A DNA stretch of 11,395 nt from positions 14,298-25,692 of the forward strand of contig CAJUHQ010000043.1 in assembly GCA_910586095.1 (NCBI GenBank). Direction: 5' to 3'. The notes below the pieces were generated by a model. That model was not told the DNA's origin. It made no database searches and saw nothing but the letters and a program-made list of their open reading frames with translations. Positions 5,401 to 11,395 of the stretch are shown here, piece by piece (the stretch's first letter is position 1; every line of letters starts with the position of its first letter). This DNA comes from an uncultured Lachnospiraceae bacterium (lineage in GTDB: Bacteria; Bacillota; Clostridia; Lachnospirales; Lachnospiraceae). A program made the position numbers and the translations under genes.

Positions 5401-7845
5401 ATGCAACAATTTACAGATAAGGCAAAGACAGCATTGCAAAAAGCAGCCAAAGTTGCGCGAGATCTACACCAAAGTTATATAGGAAGTGAGCATATCTTAG
5501 TAGGACTTGTGAAAGAACGAACAGGAGTGGCGGCTAAGGTACTTATAGATAGCGGTGTGGATGATACACAACTTGTTGGTATGATTAAGGAATTAATCGC
5601 ACCAGAAGGCAATGTAGCGATGCTTGAACGCGATGGGTATTCTCCACGGGCAAATAAGATTCTAGAGGATAGTCACAAACTCGCGCAGCGATATAAGAGC
5701 CAGATGACAGGGACAGAGCACATTCTTTTGGCAATGTTGCGAGAAGGTGAAAATGTAGGTCTACGATTGCTCAATACAATCGGAATCAATGTGCAGAAAT
5801 TGTATATGGATACATTGATTGCTATAGGCGAGGATATTAATCAACATAAGGAAGATTTGAACAGAGCAAAAAACAAAAAGAAAAAGGAAGGTGTGACACA
5901 GACCTTAAATCAGTATAGTAGAGATTTGACATATCTAGCAAGAGAAGGTAGGTTAGATCCTGTTATAGGCAGAGAGACAGAAATTATGCGCGTTGTTCAG
6001 ATTTTGTCTAGACGTACAAAGAACAATCCATGTCTGATTGGAGAACCTGGTGTGGGAAAAACTGCTATAGCAGAAGGATTAGCGCTGCGGATTGTCAGTG
6101 GTGAAGTGCCTGATATTGTAAAAAATAAACGTGTGGTGACGCTTGATCTAGCAGGAATGGTAGCTGGATCAAAATACCGCGGAGAATTTGAAGAGCGCAT
6201 TAAAAAGGTTATAAAAGAAGTGATAGAGGATGGGAATATTTATTTGTTCCTTGATGAGATTCATACTTTGATTGGTGCAGGCGGAGCAGAAGGCGCTATT
6301 GATGCCTCCAACATATTGAAACCATCTTTGTCGAGAGGAGAAATTCAATTAATTGGTGCGACTACCATAGCAGAGTACAGAAAATATATTGAAAAGGACG
6401 CGGCACTCGAGAGACGTTTTCAGCCTGTAATGGTGGAGGAGCCTAATGAGAGTGAGGCTGTAGAAATTCTCAATGGTATTGCGCATAAATATGAAGAGCA
6501 CCATAAGGTTACTATCACACAAGAAGCTATTGAAGCAGCAGTGAAATTGTCTGATAGATACATCAATGACAGAAATCTTCCTGATAAGGCGATTGATCTG
6601 ATAGATGAGGCATCAGCGGCGATTCGGATCAAGAATATGAATGTGCCAGAGAGTTTTAAGGAAATGGTAGATCAGATTAAGAAGTTTGATCTGCAAATAG
6701 AGCGTTCTATTAGGATGGAAGCATATACGCAAGCAGCAGAATTGCGAAAAAACCAAGAAGAACTTATTAAGAAATATGACAGGGCAATCAGTAGATATGA
6801 AAAAAATCAAGCTGAAAAAAGTTTGGTAGTAACAGAAAATGATATAGCGGAGGTGGTTGCAAACTGGACTAAAATACCTGTAAAGAAATTGACGCAGAAG
6901 GAAAGTGAACGACTGCTTAAACTAGAGTCAATCCTTCACAAGCGCGTGATCGGACAGGATGAGGCGGTAAAGGCTGTCTCAGAGACAATGAAGCGTGGAA
7001 GAGTGGGGCTTCAAGATCCCAACAGGCCCATTGGTTCATTCCTATTTTTAGGTCCTACAGGTGTAGGTAAGACAGAGCTGTCAAAAGCGCTTGCGGAGGC
7101 TATGTTTGGATCGGAAAATGCATTAATACGAGTGGATATGTCTGAGTATATGGAGTCTCATTCTGTATCAAAGATGGTAGGTTCACCGCCAGGTTATGTT
7201 GGATTTGAGGATGGTGGACAGCTTAGTGAAAAGGTGCGCAGAAATCCATATTCTGTAGTTCTTTTTGACGAGATCGAAAAGGCACATCCTGATGTGTTCA
7301 ATATTTTGTTACAAGTACTCGACGATGGGCACATTACAGATTCAAAAGGCAGAAAGGTAAGCTTTAAAAATACGATATTGATTATGACTTCCAATGCAGG
7401 AGCACAGCGAATTGTGGAGCCTAAAAATCTTGGATTTGCCACACAAAGAGATGCCAATGCCGACTATAAAAAAATGAAGGCGGGTGTTATGGAGGAGGTT
7501 AAGCGTATTTTTAAACCAGAGTTCATCAATCGCATTGATGAAATTATGGTGTTCCATCCATTGACAGAGCAAGATATGAAGCAAATTGTCACATTGTTGT
7601 CTAAAAATCTTTGTGATCGATGTAAGGCTCAGATGGATATTGATCTTACATTGACAAGCACATTAAAAGAATATTTAGTTAAGAAGCACTCTGATTTGAA
7701 AATGGGGGCACGCCCTCTCAAGCGTGCTATTCAAAGTGTAGTGGAAAATGAACTTGCAACGGCAATTCTTGAAGGTAGGATCAAAAAAGGAGATATTGTG
7801 TCAGCCGGAATACGCAATGATAAGGTGACATTTACAGTAAAATAG
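5401..7845 (+). CDS. clpC: ClpC-type AAA+ unfoldase, ATP-binding subunit of the Clp protease
   Basis: Hexameric unfoldase that feeds proteins to ClpP; in Firmicutes it serves protein quality control and regulated proteolysis. From the ATG at 5401 (814 residues): two N-domain Clp repeats (about 3-140, IGSEHILVGL and GTEHILLAML); D1 with Walker A GEPGVGKT (214-221), Walker B with D285/E286, and arginine fingers R338/R339; a UVR-like middle domain (about 425-475), as in ClpC/ClpE and shorter than in ClpB; D2 with Walker A GPTGVGKT (551-558), Walker B D623/E624 and GARPLKR (769-775). LGF at 677-679 sits where Bacillus ClpC has the VGF ClpP-binding tripeptide. E30 and E106 match the phosphoarginine-pocket glutamates E32 and E106 of B. 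subtilis ClpC. I chose ATG 5401 over GTG 5371 because GGAGG at 5386-5390 precedes it and the protein then begins MQQFTDKAK like the family. The upstream partner is a GntR gene, not ctsR-mcsAB. Confidence 0.96.
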   Translation: MQQFTDKAKTALQKAAKVARDLHQSYIGSEHILVGLVKERTGVAAKVLIDSGVDDTQLVGMIKELIAPEGNVAMLERDGYSPRANKILEDSHKLAQRYKSQMTGTEHILLAMLREGENVGLRLLNTIGINVQKLYMDTLIAIGEDINQHKEDLNRAKNKKKKEGVTQTLNQYSRDLTYLAREGRLDPVIGRETEIMRVVQILSRRTKNNPCLIGEPGVGKTAIAEGLALRIVSGEVPDIVKNKRVVTLDLAGMVAGSKYRGEFEERIKKVIKEVIEDGNIYLFLDEIHTLIGAGGAEGAIDASNILKPSLSRGEIQLIGATTIAEYRKYIEKDAALERRFQPVMVEEPNESEAVEILNGIAHKYEEHHKVTITQEAIEAAVKLSDRYINDRNLPDKAIDLIDEASAAIRIKNMNVPESFKEMVDQIKKFDLQIERSIRMEAYTQAAELRKNQEELIKKYDRAISRYEKNQAEKSLVVTENDIAEVVANWTKIPVKKLTQKESERLLKLESILHKRVIGQDEAVKAVSETMKRGRVGLQDPNRPIGSFLFLGPTGVGKTELSKALAEAMFGSENALIRVDMSEYMESHSVSKMVGSPPGYVGFEDGGQLSEKVRRNPYSVVLFDEIEKAHPDVFNILLQVLDDGHITDSKGRKVSFKNTILIMTSNAGAQRIVEPKNLGFATQRDANADYKKMKAGVMEEVKRIFKPEFINRIDEIMVFHPLTEQDMKQIVTLLSKNLCDRCKAQMDIDLTLTSTLKEYLVKKHSDLKMGARPLKRAIQSVVENELATAILEGRIKKGDIVSAGIRNDKVTFTVK

Positions 7846-8085
7846 CCAAAGTAAACAAAAGGCATATCAAAATAGTACAGGGATGTTTTATTTAACAAAA
7901 ATTTTGTGGAAAAGTACAAAAGGATAGTATATACTATAAAAAGAAAAAGTACTTTTAGATAAAATATAATGCATGTTAGGCCCTAAATGGCAAATTCTTT
8001 TAAAAATAAGAAAATAATATTGTACAAAGTGTCAAAACAAAATGCAGATTAATTAAAAACAGTGTCAAGTAGGAGGACAAAAGAA
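7846..8085 (+). promoter_or_regulatory. AT-rich intergenic region with palindromes and a consensus -10 box
   Basis: The 240 bases between clpC and the small acidic gene hold no ORF I can support. They contain a perfect 14-bp palindrome (ATAGTATATACTAT, 7924-7937), a 12-bp palindrome (AAAAGTACTTTT, 7945-7956), an odd palindrome (ACAAAAATTTTGT, 7895-7907), TTAGG-C-CCTAA at 7976-7986 and a perfect TATAAT at 7965-7970. I find no good -35 box at the right distance from TATAAT. No GC-rich terminator for clpC is visible. A promoter for the next gene is likely somewhere here, but its exact place is uncertain. Confidence 0.4.
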
Positions 8086-8499
8086 ATGGCAGTAGTTGAG
8101 GAATTACTACGTTCCGAAAGTAACGGAAATATCAGCTTTGGTAATCATGAGCTTGCGGCGAAGGCAAAACTTGAAGATTATGAGCATGAGGGGGATTTGT
8201 ACAAAGTAAAGACCTACAATGCGATTACAAAGTTGGAAAAGAATGGATTGTTTTTGTATGAATCAGTCCCCGGGACCTCCGTTCACGATTTTCGTGAGAG
8301 CGAAAACGGCATATCATTTGTAGTAGAAGGAAAACAGGATGCTCAGATTACAGTGGGAGCAGAAGATGGTGTAGAGTACGAGATTGTAGTAGCAGATGAA
8401 AGTGCAGGTACAATGAAAGCGAATCTTTCAGGAAAACTTACCATCAGTGTGGAGCTTGAAGGTGCAGGCGAAGTCACTGTAGAGATTATAAAGAAATAA
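8086..8499 (+). CDS. Small acidic conserved protein of unknown function between clpC and radA
   Basis: A 137-residue soluble-looking protein with no signal peptide, membrane helix, Cys or obvious catalytic motif. It starts MAVVEELLRSESNGNISFGN, has a basic middle (KTYNAITKLEKNG), a conspicuous FLYESVPGTSVHDF segment (about 56-69), and a C-terminal half of alternating hydrophobic/polar residues that looks like beta-strands (ITVGAEDGVEYEIVVAD, LTISVELEGAGEVTVEII). The product is rich in Glu. I recall similar proteins in Lachnospiraceae, sometimes auto-labelled endosialidase; nothing in the sequence supports that enzyme, so I do not adopt it. The start at 8086 is set by AGGAGG at 8071-8076; the frame's earlier GTG (8062) lies before this site. 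It has its own upstream AT-rich region and a strong terminator, so it is probably expressed as a separate, well-translated unit. Confidence 0.85.
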   Translation: MAVVEELLRSESNGNISFGNHELAAKAKLEDYEHEGDLYKVKTYNAITKLEKNGLFLYESVPGTSVHDFRESENGISFVVEGKQDAQITVGAEDGVEYEIVVADESAGTMKANLSGKLTISVELEGAGEVTVEIIKK

Positions 8500-8504
8500 A
8501 TGAG

Positions 8505-8533
8505 AAATACCTCCTCAAATGAGGAGGTATTTT
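8505..8533 (+). terminator. Rho-independent terminator after the small acidic protein gene
   Basis: A perfect 12-bp stem (AAATACCTCCTC at 8505-8516, GAGGAGGTATTT at 8521-8532) with an AAAT loop begins five bases after the stop codon. The T-run at its 3' end (8530-8533) is short and mostly inside the stem, but the upstream A-run provides the usual A/U symmetry, so weaker bidirectional action is possible. Confidence 0.82.
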
Positions 8534-8543
8534 CATGGAATGT

Positions 8544-8571
8544 TTGTGATGTGGACAAACTGTAATATAGA
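8544..8571 (+). promoter_or_regulatory. Candidate promoter of radA
   Basis: TTGTGA (8544-8549) and TATAGA (8566-8571) are separated by 16 bases and lie between the preceding terminator and the radA start. Each box matches four of six consensus positions. The position makes sense because a strong terminator isolates radA from upstream transcription, but the boxes themselves are weak. Confidence 0.3.
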
Positions 8572-8601
8572 TGTGGTGAGAAGAAAGGAAAAAGAAAATA
8601 G

Positions 8602-9975
8602 ATGGCAAAAAAGGTAAAGACAGTATTTTTTTGTCAGGAGTGTGGGCATGAATCTTCCAAATGGATGGGGCAATGTCCAGCCTGCAAAAAGTGGAACACT
8701 TTTGTGGAGGAGCGGGTAAATGTTACAACGAGCGGCATGGGAGGCAGTGCAAAGTCATCCGTCACAAAAGATGTGTCCGTTCCTGTGGAATTAGCCATGA
8801 TTTCTATGCAGGCAGAGGAGCGCATGTGCACAGGCATCGCAGAGTTAGACAGAGTACTTGGGGGCGGTATTATGCACGGTTCTCTTACATTGGTAGGCGG
8901 AGATCCTGGTATCGGAAAGTCTACATTGCTGCTTCAGATGTGTAGGATGTTGGCCAATGCAGGCAGGAAAGTATTATATATCTCAGGTGAAGAATCGCTT
9001 AGACAGATTAAGTTGCGCGCAACTCGAATCGGAACATTTCAGGAGAGAATGTTTCTTTTGTGTGAAACCAACCTAGATCTTGTGGAGGAGGCGATTCGCC
9101 GCACCCAGCCAGAGGTGGTGGTTATTGATTCTATCCAAACAATGTATCAAGAAGAAATTTCTGCTGCGCCTGGAAGCGTCTCTCAAGTAAGAGAGGCAAC
9201 TACTATTTTTTTGCAATTGGCAAAAGGATTAGATATTTCCATTTTTATAGTGGGTCATGTCACAAAAGAAGGAACCGTTGCAGGGCCACGCGTACTAGAA
9301 CATATGGTTGATACTGTGCTTTACTTTGAGGGGGATCGATATGCATCGTATAGAGTATTGAGGGCCGTAAAAAATCGATTTGGCTCAACTAACGAAATTG
9401 GGGTGTTTGAGATGCGAAAAGAAGGGCTTATCGAGGTTCAAAATCCCTCAGAATATATGCTTAGCGGTAAGCCTGTGGGCGCAAGTGGCTCAGTTGTAGT
9501 GTGTTCTGTGGAAGGAACTAGGCCTATTTTGATCGAGATACAGGCATTAGTGTGCAGGACAAATTTTGGAATCCCTAGACGACAGACGACAGGAACTGAT
9601 TTTAACCGCGTGAATTTGCTTATGGCAGTTTTAGAAAAACGTCTTGGACTTCAGATCGGAGATTGTGATGCCTATGTCAATATAGCAGGAGGAATGAAGA
9701 TCAGTGAGCCAGCAATCGATTTGGGGCTGATTATGGCAATTGTATCCAGTTTTAAGAATCGCGCTATAGACGAGAGAACTCTTGTATTTGGAGAGGTAGG
9801 ACTCAGCGGAGAGGTAAGAGCAGTAAACATGGCAGGACAGCGCGTTCAGGAGGCAAAAAAACTTGGTTATGAGACAGTGATTATACCACGCGTCAATCTC
9901 GAAGGTATGGAGAAAGTAGAAGGGATCAAAGTGATTGGCGTAGGAGGTATTGGTGAAGCTATTGACTTAATATAA
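8602..9975 (+). CDS. radA: DNA repair protein RadA (Sms), branch-migration helicase
   Basis: RecA-like ATPase that promotes branch migration of recombination intermediates and supports repair and transformation. The 457 residues are full length. An N-terminal C4 zinc finger uses C11, C14, C25 and C28. The RecA-like core has Walker A GGDPGIGKST (99-108), Walker B ending in VVVIDS (172-177) and the RadA-specific KNRFG motif (257-261). The C-terminal Lon-protease-like domain (about 285-457) contains FGIPRRQTTGTD and FGEVGLSGEVRAV. The upstream GAAAGGA stretch gives a purine-rich ribosome site. In Bacillus radA directly follows clpC and precedes disA; here a small gene separates it from clpC, and an aminopeptidase gene follows after 42 bases without a clear terminator. 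Confidence 0.97.
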   Translation: MAKKVKTVFFCQECGHESSKWMGQCPACKKWNTFVEERVNVTTSGMGGSAKSSVTKDVSVPVELAMISMQAEERMCTGIAELDRVLGGGIMHGSLTLVGGDPGIGKSTLLLQMCRMLANAGRKVLYISGEESLRQIKLRATRIGTFQERMFLLCETNLDLVEEAIRRTQPEVVVIDSIQTMYQEEISAAPGSVSQVREATTIFLQLAKGLDISIFIVGHVTKEGTVAGPRVLEHMVDTVLYFEGDRYASYRVLRAVKNRFGSTNEIGVFEMRKEGLIEVQNPSEYMLSGKPVGASGSVVVCSVEGTRPILIEIQALVCRTNFGIPRRQTTGTDFNRVNLLMAVLEKRLGLQIGDCDAYVNIAGGMKISEPAIDLGLIMAIVSSFKNRAIDERTLVFGEVGLSGEVRAVNMAGQRVQEAKKLGYETVIIPRVNLEGMEKVEGIKVIGVGGIGEAIDLI

Positions 9976-10017
9976 GAGTTTGGCTTGTGTGTAGAGCACA
10001 TAAAAGAGAGGTAAAAG

Positions 10018-11334
10018 ATGGAACAAAATAAGAATAAAAATATAGAGAAGATGATGGAGTTTCTAGATCAGAGCTTGACATGCTATCACGCGGTTAGAGA
10101 GATTGAAAAGGAGTTGATAGCAGCTCAATTTACAAAATTGCATGAAACACAGCTATGGAACATAGAAAGAAACGGTGCCTATTTTGTAATCAGAAATGAT
10201 GCGTCTATCATGGCATTTCGCATCCCAGACTGTCCTGTTGAGCAGATTAAAGGGTTTCATATCTATGCAGCACATTCTGATTCTCCCGCATTTAAATTAA
10301 AAGAAAATCCTGAAATGACAAAAGAGAAAGTCTATACAAGTGTTAATATAGAAAAATATGGACAAATGATTCTATCATCATGGATGGATAGACCGCTTAC
10401 AATAGCGGGAAGGGTATGTGTTGCGCAAAAGGAAGAGATTGTGTCGCATCTAGTCAAGTTAGAGGACAATAGTTGTGTGATACCCAATCTTGCCATACAC
10501 ATGAACCGCGATATAAATAATGGAACTGCACTCAGTGTACAAACAGATATGATACCATTACTCATGATGGAATCTGATACAAAAAAGGCAGAGACAATCA
10601 ATGAAATGTTAGCAAAAATTTTAACAAAACAAACAGGAGACACCTATTTACCTGAAAATATTTTATCTTCGGATTTATTTGTGGAAAATAGCGAAAAGGC
10701 AGTACTAGCAGGTGTAAACAAAGAGTTTGTGATGTCAGCCCGATATGATGATTTGGCATGTGTGTATGCAGGAATGAGAGCGATGGTGGATACCATATCC
10801 AACCAATATATTACGGTGCTAGCGATCTTTGACAGTGAAGAAGTTGGTAGCTGTACCAGGCAAGGCGCCGATTCTACTTTGTTGAAGGATACATTAGAAA
10901 ATATTGCAGACACATTGGGCTGTTCAAGAGCGCTATACAGAGTGTGGAAGGCGGGAAGCTTTATGGTAAGTGCAGATAATGCACATGCTTGCCATCCTAA
11001 TCAGGCAGGAAAGGCAGATCCAATCAATCGTCCATATCTCAATAAGGGAATTGTGCTCAAATATCATGGTGGGCAAAGGTATGCTACAGATGCTATGTCT
11101 GCTGCATTTGTCAAAGAACTTTGTCAAAAAAATGATATTCCTTATCAAACTTATACGAATCATTCCGATACTCCCGGAGGGTCTACTTTGGGAAATCTTG
11201 TGATGGCGCAAGTGTCAATGGCCGCGGCCGATATAGGATTGCCACAACTTGCCATGCATTCTGCTTATGAAATGGCTGGAGTTAAGGATGTTGAGTATCT
11301 TTTGACATTTACTAAGACATTTTTTGCTATATAA
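10018..11334 (+). CDS. M18-family aminopeptidase (aspartyl aminopeptidase-like)
   Basis: Cytosolic zinc-dependent aminopeptidase that removes N-terminal residues, often acidic ones, from peptides. The 438 residues fit bacterial M18 enzymes. Likely metal ligands and active-site residues, by family pattern: H86 in AAHSDSP, D244 in RYDDL, E274/E275 in DSEEVGS, D320 in SADNAHA and H414 in AMHSAYE. H382 in NHSDTPGGST and the HMNRDIN segment (161-167) are also family-typical. No signal peptide is seen. AGAGG at 10007-10011 lies six bases before the ATG. The gene is 42 bases after radA and may share its transcript. Substrate preference (acidic residues versus broader) cannot be read from sequence, so I give no symbol, although apeB-type names are used for relatives. 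Confidence 0.93.
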   Translation: MEQNKNKNIEKMMEFLDQSLTCYHAVREIEKELIAAQFTKLHETQLWNIERNGAYFVIRNDASIMAFRIPDCPVEQIKGFHIYAAHSDSPAFKLKENPEMTKEKVYTSVNIEKYGQMILSSWMDRPLTIAGRVCVAQKEEIVSHLVKLEDNSCVIPNLAIHMNRDINNGTALSVQTDMIPLLMMESDTKKAETINEMLAKILTKQTGDTYLPENILSSDLFVENSEKAVLAGVNKEFVMSARYDDLACVYAGMRAMVDTISNQYITVLAIFDSEEVGSCTRQGADSTLLKDTLENIADTLGCSRALYRVWKAGSFMVSADNAHACHPNQAGKADPINRPYLNKGIVLKYHGGQRYATDAMSAAFVKELCQKNDIPYQTYTNHSDTPGGSTLGNLVMAQVSMAAADIGLPQLAMHSAYEMAGVKDVEYLLTFTKTFFAI

Positions 11335-11395
11335 AATCAAATATTTTTATATTTATAGTAGAGTAGTTTGCTGTGAGCAAGGCATATTTGAGGAT

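Noticed and set aside
8086..8499. Endosialidase function for the small acidic protein
   Set aside because: At 137 residues it is far shorter than true endosialidases and shows no catalytic motif; the name would be a database carry-over.
11335..11395. AT-rich tail after the aminopeptidase with a small TTGCT-GTG-AGCAA hairpin (11368-11380)
   Set aside because: A five-bp stem with no T-run is too weak to call a terminator, and too little sequence remains to judge a promoter or gene start.

Overview
The window reads as chromosomal housekeeping DNA from a low-GC Clostridia-type Firmicute, most likely a member of the Lachnospiraceae. This rests on AG-rich Shine-Dalgarno sites before almost every start, moderate AT content, PurN and ClpC protein styles typical of the group, and a small acidic protein between clpC and radA that I associate with this family. 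All eight supported genes lie on the + strand. I saw no mobile element, CRISPR array, rRNA or tRNA.

Positions 1-3035 hold the 3' part of a purine biosynthesis operon: purM, purN (start overlaps the purM stop) and purD. purH does not lie between purN and purD, where some Firmicutes carry it. Positions 3036-4799 hold a single-pass membrane protein with a signal peptide, two extracellular SH3b-like domains, a transmembrane helix and an unusual cytoplasmic tail (an acidic block followed by Arg/Pro/Gln repeats). It ends in a clear intrinsic terminator.

Positions 4800-8533 hold a second transcription unit: a good extended -10 promoter, a short YtrA-type GntR regulator, and clpC. In Bacillus-type genomes clpC follows ctsR-mcsA-mcsB; here the GntR gene occupies that place. 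A gap of about 240 bases with palindromes comes next, then a 137-residue acidic protein of unknown function with its own strong terminator.

Positions 8534-11334 hold radA (DNA branch-migration helicase) and, 42 bases later, an M18-family aminopeptidase, probably co-transcribed. The retained clpC-radA neighbourhood resembles the Bacillus clpC-radA-disA cluster, but with an inserted small gene, a different regulator and no disA.

Nothing here is a clear-cut new defence or mobile system. The points most worth a second look are the regulator swap in front of clpC, the uncharacterised small protein between clpC and radA, and the SH3b membrane protein with its charge-segregated tail.
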